The position numbers were made by a program, and so were the translations under genes. Below the pieces are notes generated by a model, which saw only the letters and a list, made by a program, of their open reading frames with translations, ran no database searches and was not told the DNA's origin. A stretch of 64,000 bases of DNA from Paenibacillus cellulosilyticus. GTDB taxonomy: Bacteria; Bacillota; Bacilli; Paenibacillales; Paenibacillaceae. Positions 7,869 to 16,539 of the stretch are shown here, in pieces (positions within the stretch are counted from its first letter, which is position 1; each line of letters opens with the position of its first letter). Location of the stretch: assembly GCF_003182255.1 (NCBI RefSeq), contig NZ_QGTQ01000001.1, positions 455,634-519,633 on the forward strand, in the 5' to 3' direction.

Positions 7869-8630
7869 CTATCTCGCCTGATTCTCGTAATAAGCTTTGT
7901 CCGCCGCTTTCTTGCTTTTCCCTTTGCCACCGGTCCAATAGCCGAGGATGATGCCAGGATTCTTGAATAGACCCCAGTCTCCGTGCGTATCGAACTTCCG
8001 GGTGGACGTGCACAGCTGCGCATTCCGAATCGTACCGAACCGCTGCCCTTTCTTCTGCCCATGCTTCTTCAGACGCTTCGCGAAATCCGCATCCTCCGTC
8101 ATCAGCATCTGCTCGTTGAAACCGCCAATGGCGAGGAAATCTTCTCGACGGCACCAGAACATTCCGACTGAGATATTGCCGTACTTGAGCATGAGCGGCA
8201 GCAGGATAATGAGCAGCGAACAAATAATGCCGGCCGACACTCGATCCATCCGAATCGCCCCTACGCCGCCGCCAATCGTCTGTCCATCGGACAGCAGCCG
8301 CTCGACTTCGGCCAGCATGTTCTCGGACATGCGGCTGTCCGCGTCGATCGATACGATCCACTCTCCTCTTGCGGCTCTAACGCCCGCATTACGGATGACC
8401 GACAGATTTTTCGTATCTTCTCGAACAATTACGCAATTATACGACCTTGCGATTTCCTCCGTTCGGTCCTCGCAGCGATTCAGAACGACGACGACTTCGA
8501 TCGTCCCCGTGAAAGCTTTAGACGCCTCTTGAATCGAGTCTAAGCAGCCAACAATGTACTTCTCTTCATTATGCACTGGAATAATGACGGACAGCTTAAT
8601 CTTCTCGTTAGCCTCTGCACCAATAAACAT
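7869..8630 (-). CDS. family 2 glycosyltransferase
   Basis: Protein of 253 aa with a GT-A fold. It begins with KLSVIIPVHNEEKYIVGCLD, has the nucleotide-sugar metal-binding DxD-like IDADSRM near residue 95, and a later MTEDADFAKRL motif that fits the GT2 acceptor/base position (ED). One hydrophobic stretch (about residues 135-155) may associate with the membrane. The substrates cannot be inferred. The start has GGGAGG seven bases upstream. It lies 12 bp behind a TetR gene on the same strand and is probably coexpressed with it and repressed by it. Confidence 0.85.
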   Translation of the reverse strand: MFIGAEANEKIKLSVIIPVHNEEKYIVGCLDSIQEASKAFTGTIEVVVVLNRCEDRTEEIARSYNCVIVREDTKNLSVIRNAGVRAARGEWIVSIDADSRMSENMLAEVERLLSDGQTIGGGVGAIRMDRVSAGIICSLLIILLPLMLKYGNISVGMFWCRREDFLAIGGFNEQMLMTEDADFAKRLKKHGQKKGQRFGTIRNAQLCTSTRKFDTHGDWGLFKNPGIILGYWTGGKGKSKKAADKAYYENQAR

Positions 8631-8642
8631 ATGAATGCCTCC

Positions 8643-9233
8643 CTATGAGCGTCGAATGCCGGATAACAACAGTTCGGTCGATTTGCGGAACAGCACCTTC
8701 ATCTCATCCTTGGACATGAAAGCATGACTGTCGCTTAGACCGGAGTAAAAGCTGAGCACGATAAACGCTAACGTCTTCGGGTCCTCTTCCTTCAGGTAGC
8801 CCGATGCGATTACCCTGCCGATAAAATCCTCGAAATGCCGCATGTAGTCATTCATAATCCCGATAAAACGAATGGCGCTCTCGCTTCCCGCCGTAACGCG
8901 TAGAAACTCCTCCGCCGCCTTCGATAACGGCCGCTGCAGCGTATCCACGAAATAGTCCGAGAACACATAGAACAGCTCTTCCATATCGTCGATGCCAACG
9001 GATCGTCTCGACCACTCCTCCCACGAACCGGTGAAGGCTGTCTCTGCAATGTGGACGAACAAATCCTCCTTGTTAACGAAATGGTGATACATGCCACCCT
9101 TGCTACAACCTGCAGACTTGCAGATGTCTTGGATGGAGGTGGCCGCATAGCCCTTCTGTGAAAATAACGCCTTCGCGCAATCAACGATGCGCTGCTTGGT
9201 GACCTTGTCTGACGCTTGGCTCAACTTATACAT
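8643..9233 (-). CDS. TetR-family transcriptional repressor
   Basis: Regulator of 196 aa with a classic N-terminal TetR helix-turn-helix (IVDCAKALFSQKGYAATSIQ, then GCSKGGMYHHFVNKEDLF) and an all-helical ligand domain. The ATG at 9251 lies inside a palindrome that looks like the protein's own operator. I therefore use the ATG at 9233, which has GAGG six bases upstream. The gene is followed by the glycosyltransferase gene. Autoregulation through the palindrome at 9249-9268 is likely. Confidence 0.88.
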   Translation of the reverse strand: MYKLSQASDKVTKQRIVDCAKALFSQKGYAATSIQDICKSAGCSKGGMYHHFVNKEDLFVHIAETAFTGSWEEWSRRSVGIDDMEELFYVFSDYFVDTLQRPLSKAAEEFLRVTAGSESAIRFIGIMNDYMRHFEDFIGRVIASGYLKEEDPKTLAFIVLSFYSGLSDSHAFMSKDEMKVLFRKSTELLLSGIRRS

Positions 9234-9248
9234 CCCTTTCCTCAGGTG

Positions 9249-9268
9249 CATACCGACCGTTCGGTATG
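9249..9268. promoter_or_regulatory. TetR-type operator
   Basis: CATACCGA-CCGT-TCGGTATG is an inverted repeat with perfect 8-bp arms, immediately upstream of the TetR gene start. TetR-family operators of the ACCGA...TCGGT type are common, which supports autoregulation of the TetR-glycosyltransferase unit. Confidence 0.7.
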
Positions 9269-9423
9269 TAGTGTATATTACCTGTTATTCTTCCATTTGT
9301 GAACCAGATTTTATAATAACTTTTTGTACAAATTGTGTAATTTTACAAAAGTGGAAGGTGTAACCCTCCCCGCTGGCCGAAACTCTTACGAGAGACTGTT
9401 GATCAAATAAAGGAGGCAAGAAT

Positions 9424-9888
9424 ATGCAGCGCTCTATCTTTTACTTATGGACAACATTTTCGAGCTATATGATTGGAATCGGGGTTTATATATTGATTTT
9501 AAAATATTTAGGGGAGCCATTAACGAGTTCGGGGATAAGCCGGCTTATATTCTGGACATTACCCACCTACCTCTGTATCCTGTTAGGGCTGTTTTTATTG
9601 ATTATCGTTTTACTTAGAAGTATCAATAAATACACGTTGTGGCTTCAAACGCTTCTGTTTATTGCTGCCAGCCTACTCCCAGCGAGTGTTGTTCCCATTT
9701 TATCCGGAGCCGGTGTTATTTTTGAAGCATCTTTTCTGCTGTCCAGTGAAGGATTGCTGTTTATGACGGCGTTTGTGACAACCGCAGTGTTATTCTCTTA
9801 TGGGATATGGATTGCGCTAAATCATAAAGGTAGACGTGCATATTGGATTGTCACAGCCAGCCTCGTCTTGATTATGTTTATTGTATAG
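9424..9888 (+). CDS. multi-pass membrane protein of unknown function
   Basis: Protein of 154 aa, almost entirely hydrophobic, with about five predicted membrane helices and short polar turns. The last helix runs to the C-terminus. The start is certain from AAGGAGG seven bases upstream. I do not recognise the family. It lies upstream of the sensor-kinase operon on the same strand, but a 123-bp gap with its own -10-like TATAAT suggests separate transcription. It may still belong to the envelope-stress/export theme of the following genes. Confidence 0.75.
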   Translation: MQRSIFYLWTTFSSYMIGIGVYILILKYLGEPLTSSGISRLIFWTLPTYLCILLGLFLLIIVLLRSINKYTLWLQTLLFIAASLLPASVVPILSGAGVIFEASFLLSSEGLLFMTAFVTTAVLFSYGIWIALNHKGRRAYWIVTASLVLIMFIV

Positions 9889-9982
9889 AAAGAGGATCTA
9901 TTTCGACCGTAAGCATAGTTCCCCCAGTCCTGTTTCGTGTCTCTGTTGCACAGGTGTGTGTAGGTGTGCACTGTTAATGCGT

Positions 9983-9988
9983 TATAAT
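9983..9988 (+). promoter_or_regulatory. candidate -10 box of the sensor-kinase operon
   Basis: A perfect TATAAT lies about 24 bp before the histidine kinase start. No good -35 box is present at 16-18 bp, so the promoter may need an activator, perhaps the operon's own response regulator. Confidence 0.4.
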
Positions 9989-10011
9989 AGCACTCTACGG
10001 GGGTGGAGACA

Positions 10012-11229
10012 GTGAAGGAGCAGAATCATTCGAACCTTGAGAGTAAAACAGGCATGAGCGCCGGGAAAGCAATCGTGTTACGCGAATCACGGGTGCCCGT
10101 TTTGATATTTGTTATATTAATTTACTTATCTGTACTAACGTCACACGATTCTGACGGTAAGACGCCATTTGAAACGCTTTTATTCTCGGGGCTCATCTTA
10201 ATCCATGCGATTATGCACAGTTATGCCGGTGTCATCTTTCTTACTCGACCATGGGGTTATTTCATGCTGCAAGGGTTGATTATTTTCGGCAGCGCACTCC
10301 TGATGCCAGGCTCGTACTCGGGCTTATTTCTAGGGTTATCGACCGTTCTGGTAGGTCAAAGTATAGGCGTTTATACCGAGCGTTTAAAACCGATTACGGT
10401 AGGTATTTATTGCTGCGTATTGTATGCCTTAGCTGTAGTTTGGGTCGGAAAAGCCGAAGATTTCTTAACTACATTGCCATCGCTTATTTTATTAATGGTC
10501 ATCGTTCTTGGTTATGCTCATTTGTTCTTCAAACAAGTTCGAGAAAAAACGCAAACCAGACTGTTTCTTAATGAGTTGGAATGGGCGCATCAGAAAGTCG
10601 AACAGTTGACGATCGCCAATGAACGTCAACGGATGGCCAGGGACCTGCACGACACTTTAGCGCAAGGCGTTGCGGGGATAATGATGCAGCTTGATGCTGC
10701 AGACTTGCAACTGAACAAAGGGAATGTGTCACGAGCCCAAGAGATTATTCAAATGTCAAAAGGACAAGCCAAAAGAACCTTGTCAGAGGCAAGAGGTGCA
10801 ATTGACGACTTGCGAAAGCATTCCTCCAAAGTTATGGATTTAGAAGAAGCGGTGTTGGACGAAACAGATCGTTTCTCTCATTCAACAGGTACGCAAGTAC
10901 AAACCCAGATTTCGATACGTCAGCAGTTTCCGAAATTAGTGGAGGAACACACCTTACATATCATTCGAGAGTGTTTAGCGAATACAGCCAAATATGCAAA
11001 GGCAACAAATATAAATATTGTCCTTACAGATAGTGAAAACGAATTGTACCTTCGTATTGAAGATGATGGTGTCGGCTTCGATACGAAGCTAATCGGAAAG
11101 CAGCTAGGCAAATATGGATTGATTGGGTTGCATGAGCGTGCAAGAATAATGGGTGGACAAATCAACATCGAGAGCGGAAAAACGGGTACCCATGTTTCGC
11201 TGCATATTCCACTGCAACAGGAGGAATGA
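10012..11229 (+). CDS. NarL-type sensor histidine kinase
   Basis: Membrane sensor kinase of about 405 aa. About six helices fill residues 20-170. A HisKA_3 dimerisation domain follows with the phosphoacceptor in RMARDLHDTLAQG, then a HATPase domain with ECLANTAKYAKA (N box) and DDGVGFD (G1). The start is a GTG at 10012, with GGTGGAG just upstream. A GTG three codons earlier is possible but has no spaced site. It is paired with the response regulator five bases downstream. Together with the MMPL gene this resembles the B. subtilis YdfH-YdfI-YdfJ module, in which the kinase and regulator control the exporter. Confidence 0.92.
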   Translation: MKEQNHSNLESKTGMSAGKAIVLRESRVPVLIFVILIYLSVLTSHDSDGKTPFETLLFSGLILIHAIMHSYAGVIFLTRPWGYFMLQGLIIFGSALLMPGSYSGLFLGLSTVLVGQSIGVYTERLKPITVGIYCCVLYALAVVWVGKAEDFLTTLPSLILLMVIVLGYAHLFFKQVREKTQTRLFLNELEWAHQKVEQLTIANERQRMARDLHDTLAQGVAGIMMQLDAADLQLNKGNVSRAQEIIQMSKGQAKRTLSEARGAIDDLRKHSSKVMDLEEAVLDETDRFSHSTGTQVQTQISIRQQFPKLVEEHTLHIIRECLANTAKYAKATNINIVLTDSENELYLRIEDDGVGFDTKLIGKQLGKYGLIGLHERARIMGGQINIESGKTGTHVSLHIPLQQEE

Positions 11230-11234
11230 TTGAC

Positions 11235-11888
11235 ATGACCTATAGGATTCTGATTGCAGATGATCATCGAGTCGTCCGAGAAGGACTGAAATTAATATTA
11301 GAGACCGATCCCCAATATGAAGTTGTGGCAGAGGCTCCGAATGGAACGGAAGCCGTTGTACTTGCTGAGCAGTTTAAGCCTGATGTGATCCTCCTAGATC
11401 TGAACATGCCTGAGATGGGCGGTTTGGATGTCATGATCAAACTGAAAGAGTTGTCTCTCGATATTCCAGTCATTATATTGACGACGTTTAACGAAAATGA
11501 GCTGATGGCTCGCGCCTTAGCTTTAGGGGCAAAGGGCTACCTGCTCAAGGAAATGGGAGGAGAAACGATATTTCGCTCCATCGAAGCTGCTGTGAGAGGG
11601 GAAACGCTGCTCCTACCGGAAATCACCGATAAAATTTTTAAAGACAATATCCTATTTGAGCAAGAACATAAAGAAGTTAAACAAGAAAAGAGCTTGTTGA
11701 CGGAGAAGGAGTTGTTGGTTCTACAAGCCATTGCACGTGGTTATCGAAGTAAAGAAATCGGCCATGAAATGGGGATAACCGAACGAACCGTCAAACACCA
11801 TTTAACGAGCATCTATCAAAAGCTAGCGGTCGACTCTCGATCGCAAGCTGTCGCTGTCGCGATTGAGCGTGGCGTTCTGCAAATTTAA
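11235..11888 (+). CDS. NarL/FixJ-family response regulator
   Basis: Response regulator of 217 aa. The receiver domain (about 1-120) has an acidic pair in IADDH, a phosphoacceptor Asp in VILLDLNMPEMGG and a Lys in LKEMGG. The C-terminal LuxR-type helix-turn-helix is TEKELLVLQAIARGYRSKEIG...TERTVKHHLTSIYQKL. I use the ATG at 11235 because AGGAGG is ten bases upstream. The ATG at 11226 is too close to that site. It would activate transcription on phosphorylation by the upstream kinase. The adjacent MMPL exporter is the likely target. Confidence 0.93.
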   Translation: MTYRILIADDHRVVREGLKLILETDPQYEVVAEAPNGTEAVVLAEQFKPDVILLDLNMPEMGGLDVMIKLKELSLDIPVIILTTFNENELMARALALGAKGYLLKEMGGETIFRSIEAAVRGETLLLPEITDKIFKDNILFEQEHKEVKQEKSLLTEKELLVLQAIARGYRSKEIGHEMGITERTVKHHLTSIYQKLAVDSRSQAVAVAIERGVLQI

Positions 11889-11927
11889 GTTAAAAATTGA
11901 CGAGGTGTTAGCCTGTGTCGTTACCCG

Positions 11928-11968
11928 ATCGTACAGTAAGGGGGTTTCCCTTATGTACGATTTTTTTT
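11928..11968 (+). terminator. terminator of the kinase-regulator operon
   Basis: A 14-bp imperfect stem ATCGTACAGTAAGGG / CCCTTATGTACGAT is followed by eight T residues. It separates the two-component genes from the MMPL gene, which therefore needs its own promoter. Confidence 0.9.
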
Positions 11969-12030
11969 GTGCCAAGAACGATTAAGATGGGTTTATTGCT
12001 AGTGCGTAGATAACAAAGGAGTGAAAGAGA

Positions 12031-14205
12031 ATGGCGAATATGCTGTACAAATTAGGCAAGTGGTGTGCGCAGCATAAAGGAAAGACGATTCTAATATGGG
12101 TAGTTATTGTGGGAATTATTGTTGTGCTGGGTAGTACTTTTACTGGTGAGAAGTCTGACCAATTAACCATACCAGGAACGGAATCGCAAAATGCCATTGA
12201 CTTGCTGGCCGAAGAATTCTCTGTTGATGGTGCAGATGGAACTACAGGGGGCACGGTTAGAGTCGTATTTAAAGCTCCTGAAGGAACAACCTTTGATGAT
12301 GCAGCAATAAAAGAAGCTATAACGACATTTGTAGACAACGCTAAGAAAGACACAGAGATCGGCTCCGTGTCCAATCCCTATACACAAGGTACGATCAGTG
12401 CGGACAAACAAATCGGTTATATGGATCTGACTTACAAGGAAGCGGCAGCAGACGTCTCTGACGAGTCTAAAGAACTTATCAGGAACAATATTGAACTCGT
12501 TCAGAGTGAGGGCATTCAAACAGAGTCTAGCGGAACTGTCCAAGTGGCAGAAGGTGGGGAAAGCGCAAGTTCAGAACTATTCGGTATTGTTATCGCGTAT
12601 GTTGTTCTAGGCATCACCTTCTTATCCATCTTATTGGCGGGAGTTCCGTTAGTAGCTGCGTTGATTGGTGTGTTGTCCGGAACGATGCTTTTGAATTTCG
12701 GATCGAGCTTCATCGAGGTAACGGGCACAGCATCTTCTCTCTCGACCATGTTAGGACTAGCCGTCGGTATTGATTATGCGCTATTAATTATTTTCCGAGT
12801 CCGTCAAGAAGCTAGAAAATGCAGTATTATTGAAGCCATTGCTACTGCAAATGCAACGGCTGGCAGTGCGGTATTATTCGCAGGATTGACGGTAATAATC
12901 GCACTGGTTAGTTTAGCTGTTGTTAACATTCCGTTCCTAACTCAGATGGGATTGGCAGCTTCTCTAACCGTTCTGTTCGCGATGGCGATTTCTGTAACGC
13001 TTGTTCCGGCACTTCTCTCCTGTCTTGGTAATCGCCTGATACCCAGGAGACAAGTAGAAACTAGAAGTCATACAACCAACGTTATGAAGCTCAACATTTT
13101 CGGTAAGTGGGCACGATTTGTTTCCCGGTTTTCTGTCCCTGTGATTGTCATTTCACTGGCATTAATTGCTTCAATAAGTATTCCTGCTTTGCACATGAAG
13201 ACAGGTTTGCCCGATGACGGCTTCAAATCAACAGATACAACCGCACGAAGAGCATACGATCTGTTGGCGGAAGGGTTCGGACCAGGCTTCCATGGACAAA
13301 TAACAGCCGTTGTTAAAACAAACAGTGGCGATTCGACCGCGAAGGCAGCTTCTGATTTTACCAACCTTGTTCAAACCATGAATGGAGTCGTAACGGTAAC
13401 TCCTCCCGTATCTAACGAGTCGGGCACTGTCTCTATTTTGACCATTGTTCCAAGTACGCTGCCAACATCGGAGGATACCGAAGAGCTTGTACACAGCATA
13501 AGGGCTCAAAGCAGTACAATTAAATCCGATTACAATGCGGACATTATGCTAACCGGTACTGCCGTCGTAAATATTGATATATCAAACACCTTGCTTGACG
13601 CATTACCCGTATTCATTGCCACGATTGTAGGACTTGGCGTCATCATTCTTGCTATTGTGTTCCGCTCCATACTCGTACCGCTGAAAGCGATCATCGGCTT
13701 CTTATTTACGATCTTCTCTTCACTAGGTATTGTGACGTTGGTGTTCCAAGACGGCTATTTGAGCGAGCTGTTTGGCATCTCAAGCGTCGGACCGATATTG
13801 AACTTCTTGCCGATTCTATTGGTAGCGATCGTATTCGGTCTTGCCATGGATTATCAAGTATTCTTGGTCACTCGCATGCGAGAGGATTACGCGCATAGCG
13901 GAGATGCGAAGAACGCTGTCATATCGGGTATGCAGCATAATGGTCTTGTCGTTACAACTGCAGCCGTTATTATGATCTCGGTATTCGGCAGCTTTATAAT
14001 GGCAGAAGATGCAATCTTGAAATCATTGGGCCTTGCCCTCACTGCCGGCGTAATCATCGATGCATTCTTAATTCGAATGACGCTGGTACCAGCCATTATG
14101 TCTTTGTTGGGCAAGAAAGCATGGTACATGCCGAAGTGGTTGGATCGATTGCTGCCGAAAGTGGATATTGAAGGTGAAGGTTTTCAAAAAAATGAACAGC
14201 TATAA
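12031..14205 (+). CDS. MMPL/RND-family membrane exporter (YdfJ-like)
   Basis: Large membrane protein of 724 aa. It has two homologous halves, each with one N-terminal helix, a large extracellular loop (about residues 45-180 and 395-500) and a bundle of five more helices. Conserved intramembrane Asp-Tyr motifs are AVGIDYALLI in the first half and GLAMDYQVFLVTRMRE in the second. These are the proton-relay positions of MMPL/RND transporters. Family members export lipids, peptides or toxic compounds. B. subtilis YdfJ is the closest functional analogue by context because it also follows a two-component pair. GGAG lies eight bases before the ATG. Confidence 0.92.
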   Translation: MANMLYKLGKWCAQHKGKTILIWVVIVGIIVVLGSTFTGEKSDQLTIPGTESQNAIDLLAEEFSVDGADGTTGGTVRVVFKAPEGTTFDDAAIKEAITTFVDNAKKDTEIGSVSNPYTQGTISADKQIGYMDLTYKEAAADVSDESKELIRNNIELVQSEGIQTESSGTVQVAEGGESASSELFGIVIAYVVLGITFLSILLAGVPLVAALIGVLSGTMLLNFGSSFIEVTGTASSLSTMLGLAVGIDYALLIIFRVRQEARKCSIIEAIATANATAGSAVLFAGLTVIIALVSLAVVNIPFLTQMGLAASLTVLFAMAISVTLVPALLSCLGNRLIPRRQVETRSHTTNVMKLNIFGKWARFVSRFSVPVIVISLALIASISIPALHMKTGLPDDGFKSTDTTARRAYDLLAEGFGPGFHGQITAVVKTNSGDSTAKAASDFTNLVQTMNGVVTVTPPVSNESGTVSILTIVPSTLPTSEDTEELVHSIRAQSSTIKSDYNADIMLTGTAVVNIDISNTLLDALPVFIATIVGLGVIILAIVFRSILVPLKAIIGFLFTIFSSLGIVTLVFQDGYLSELFGISSVGPILNFLPILLVAIVFGLAMDYQVFLVTRMREDYAHSGDAKNAVISGMQHNGLVVTTAAVIMISVFGSFIMAEDAILKSLGLALTAGVIIDAFLIRMTLVPAIMSLLGKKAWYMPKWLDRLLPKVDIEGEGFQKNEQL

Positions 14206-14247
14206 GTCGAGCCAATAATCGGATGCACTGCTGCTTTATGAGGGAAA

Positions 14248-14282
14248 AAAGGACAATCGCGAGAGGTTCGCGATTGTCCTTT
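14248..14282. terminator. bidirectional terminator between MMPL and lgt genes
   Basis: Near-perfect arms AAAGGACAATCGCGA / TCGCGATTGTCCTTT with a 5-nt loop. A and T runs on either side serve both convergent genes. Confidence 0.88.
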
Positions 14283-14313
14283 GGATTTCTAGCACACCGT
14301 TCAAGTTATACAC

Positions 14314-15099
14314 TTATTCTCGTGCCGCAATAAGACTGCCTCTTTTATACCAATGCAAAGTAATCATCAGACACACGCTGATCACGACTACCACGAAGCT
14401 GGTCCATTGGCCAGCCGTCCAGTCGAGTGCATAGCGCGGCGAATCGCCGCGAAGAAACTCCAGGTTGAACCGTCCGACGGAGTACAGGATGTTATAGATG
14501 AGAAACAGCATGCCTGACTTCAACTGACGTCTCTTCAACAGCAGCAGCAGGGTGAAAATAATAAGGTCCCATTGGCTCTCGAACAATTCGGCCGGCCACA
14601 ACGGCTCTGCACCGTACTTATCATAAGCCAGCGTACCTTCCCGGTACACCATACCGAAACCAAGTCCGGTCGGCGAGCCGTAGGCGTCACCGTTCATGAA
14701 GCAGCCGATTCTGCCGATCGACTGCCCTAATACGATAGCTGGCGCAAGCACATCCGCCAGCCCCCAGAACGACAGATGATGTTTCCTCGTATACACGATC
14801 ATCGCTAGGAAGCCGCCAATAAGCGAGCCCTGAACGGATATGCCGCCATTCCAGATTGCAATAATCTCCGCAGGGTGCTGGGAATAATAGCCCCATTGGA
14901 AGAAGAACACATGCCAAATACGTGCACCAGCAATCGCCCCGACGAACAGGTAAGGCACCATATTCGTGATGTGCTCCCGGTACGGTGTTCCTGCAGCTAA
15001 GTAATGGGCGATCCCAAGTGCCAGCATCGCGGCCAGTGCCGTAATGACTCCATGCGTATACAGCGTAAATCCACCGATTGAAAACAATTCAACACTCAT
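14314..15099 (-). CDS. lgt: prolipoprotein diacylglyceryl transferase
   Basis: Polytopic enzyme of 261 aa. It transfers diacylglycerol from phosphatidylglycerol to the lipobox cysteine of prolipoproteins at the outer face of the membrane. About seven helices are visible. The family signature is present as RIGCFMNGDAYGSPT with the catalytic Arg, and the N-terminal segment IWNGGISVQGSLIGG is typical. I start at the ATG at 15099, preceded by GAGGGGGG. The upstream codons lie over the operator and inside the preceding gene's end. A BlaI-type operator at 15120-15136 lies just in front, so this lgt may be induced by the BlaI/M56 circuit. A housekeeping lgt elsewhere in the genome is possible. Confidence 0.92.
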   Translation of the reverse strand: MSVELFSIGGFTLYTHGVITALAAMLALGIAHYLAAGTPYREHITNMVPYLFVGAIAGARIWHVFFFQWGYYSQHPAEIIAIWNGGISVQGSLIGGFLAMIVYTRKHHLSFWGLADVLAPAIVLGQSIGRIGCFMNGDAYGSPTGLGFGMVYREGTLAYDKYGAEPLWPAELFESQWDLIIFTLLLLLKRRQLKSGMLFLIYNILYSVGRFNLEFLRGDSPRYALDWTAGQWTSFVVVVISVCLMITLHWYKRGSLIAARE

Positions 15100-15119
15100 C
15101 GTAAAGCCCCCCTCAATCG

Positions 15120-15136
15120 TACTACGATATGTAGTA
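15120..15136. promoter_or_regulatory. BlaI/MecI-type operator in front of lgt
   Basis: TACTAC-GATAT-GTAGTA is a perfect 6-bp inverted repeat with a 5-bp spacer, 21 bp before the lgt start. The same arms and spacing occur in front of the BlaI gene at 16407-16423. It resembles the TACA/TGTA-type dyads bound by BlaI and MecI. Confidence 0.8.
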
Positions 15137-15160
15137 TAATAGTCCAAAAAAATGAGGATT

Positions 15161-15961
15161 TTAGGAATCCCCACTAATCATCAGCAGCGTCAACAAGGAC
15201 AGTGATATTAGCATCGGTCTCACAATCGCAACCTTCACCTTAACGGCCTGATCCGGCTCCAGCACCTGCGCAATCCGATACTGCATCGTCGCCGAGGCAA
15301 AATGTACGGCAGCCGCATGCTGCCTCCTATTCCCCAGCTTCGACAGCCTCAGCAGCACACTGGCAAGCGGCAGCTCCGTACCCATTCGCTCGATGGCGAA
15401 CCGATCGGCAAGCAGCTCCATCCACGTATGATAATACCGATAAATCGGACGCATAATCGGCAGGTACCCGAAGCTTTCCGTCAGCAGCTTCGTGAAGAAC
15501 AGCTTCGCATTGTCGCGATTGCGGCAGTGATGCCATTCATGCAGGATGATCGCCTTCAGCTCCTCCTCGCTGAACATGTCCATCACCGTATCGGAGATGA
15601 CAATCGTCGGCTTCCGCATGCCGATCGCCATCGCGACGAACGCATCGTCTCTGACGACAAGCATAGGGACGCCAAGGTCACGGTACTTGTAGCGCAGACG
15701 CTTAGTCAGCTTCTCGTGCCGGATGAAACGGAAATGCTTCCCCCATTTGTATGACAGATACGCTTGCGCACTAACCCGCCATATGACTCTTACAATCGTA
15801 TAACCCGCAAGTAAACCAAGCTCGATATACGCCACAAGCAGGCATTGCGCACTGTTGCTGTGTATCGAATGGTTCGTATATATCGCAAGCTGCACACCCA
15901 CCATAACGATGAAGAAGATTGCGAGCGCATAAATCCATCTCAGCTTCGCCGGCGCGTTCAT
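15161..15961 (-). CDS. M56-family (BlaR1/MecR1-like) membrane metallopeptidase
   Basis: Membrane protein of 266 aa. It has two N-terminal helices, a cytoplasmic zinc-peptidase domain and a C-terminal helix. The zinc site is HEWHHCRNRDN (HExxH) with a probable third ligand in MELLADRFAIER. BlaR1 and MecR1 carry a further extracellular penicillin-sensing domain. This protein stops after the last helix, so it must sense its signal differently or through a partner. Its start overlaps the BlaI stop by 4 nt (ATGA), which fixes the pairing. On activation it would be expected to inactivate BlaI. Confidence 0.9.
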   Translation of the reverse strand: MNAPAKLRWIYALAIFFIVMVGVQLAIYTNHSIHSNSAQCLLVAYIELGLLAGYTIVRVIWRVSAQAYLSYKWGKHFRFIRHEKLTKRLRYKYRDLGVPMLVVRDDAFVAMAIGMRKPTIVISDTVMDMFSEEELKAIILHEWHHCRNRDNAKLFFTKLLTESFGYLPIMRPIYRYYHTWMELLADRFAIERMGTELPLASVLLRLSKLGNRRQHAAAVHFASATMQYRIAQVLEPDQAVKVKVAIVRPMLISLSLLTLLMISGDS

Positions 15962-16389
15962 TGCTTGTTCCTCTTCTTGATCTCGCTCAGCTTGTGCTCA
16001 AGCCTCTCAATCATCTCTTGATCCACATCCTCAAGCGCATCGATCATGTGGCTGACGACAAGACTGCCATACTCCTGAATCAGCCCTTGCGATACCGCCT
16101 TCGTCTGCTCGGACAGAAACTGCTCCTTGGACTGCACCGTGCTGAACCGCGCCGCTTGCGTGCGGCCCGTACCAACCAGCACTTTGGACAGATGACCCTT
16201 CTCCAGCAGTCGATTCATGACGGTCGTCACCGCATTGATCGAGATCGGATTGTCTTGATTCAGGATAGACTGCACTTCCTTAATGCTCATCCCTTCAGAA
16301 GACCAGAGCAGGTCCATGATCTTCGCCTCGAGTGGCCCGAAGAATCTGTTCAGTCCTTCGCCGCCGACGTTCAGCTTCTTGATCCTCAT
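15958..16389 (-). CDS. BlaI/MecI/CopY-family transcriptional repressor
   Basis: Repressor of 143 aa with the family's winged helix (LEAKIMDLLWSSEGMSIKEVQ, then SINAVTTVMNRLLEKGHL) and a short C-terminal dimerisation helix pair. It is the first gene of an operon with the M56 peptidase. An inverted repeat over its -10 box and a twin in front of lgt mark the probable regulon. The start is supported by AAGGA nine bases upstream. Confidence 0.92.
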   Translation of the reverse strand: MRIKKLNVGGEGLNRFFGPLEAKIMDLLWSSEGMSIKEVQSILNQDNPISINAVTTVMNRLLEKGHLSKVLVGTGRTQAARFSTVQSKEQFLSEQTKAVSQGLIQEYGSLVVSHMIDALEDVDQEMIERLEHKLSEIKKRNKQ

Positions 16390-16406
16390 TTCCTCACATC
16401 CTTATA

Positions 16407-16444
16407 TACTACACATTGTAGTATGATGAATGACGAGCTGTCAA
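16407..16444 (-). promoter_or_regulatory. promoter and operator of the BlaI-M56 operon
   Basis: Read on the minus strand, TTGACA (16444-16439), an 18-bp spacer and TACAAT (16420-16415) form a good promoter. The operator TACTAC-ACATT-GTAGTA (16407-16423) covers the -10 box, a position that would block RNA polymerase. Autorepression by BlaI is the natural reading. Confidence 0.82.
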
Positions 16445-16497
16445 TAACATGGGAATTACCGGTAGTGGTCTACTCTATTGGATGATGGCCGTTGTGC

Positions 16498-16503
16498 TAT
16501 AAT
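16498..16503 (+). promoter_or_regulatory. extended -10 box of the TetR gene
   Basis: TGC-TATAAT (16495-16503) is a perfect extended -10, 36 bp before the start at 16540. The -35 region is poor, as expected for extended -10 promoters. Confidence 0.5.
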
Positions 16504-16539
16504 GGGCTAATAGTTCGTATACGGAGAGGATCTCGAATC

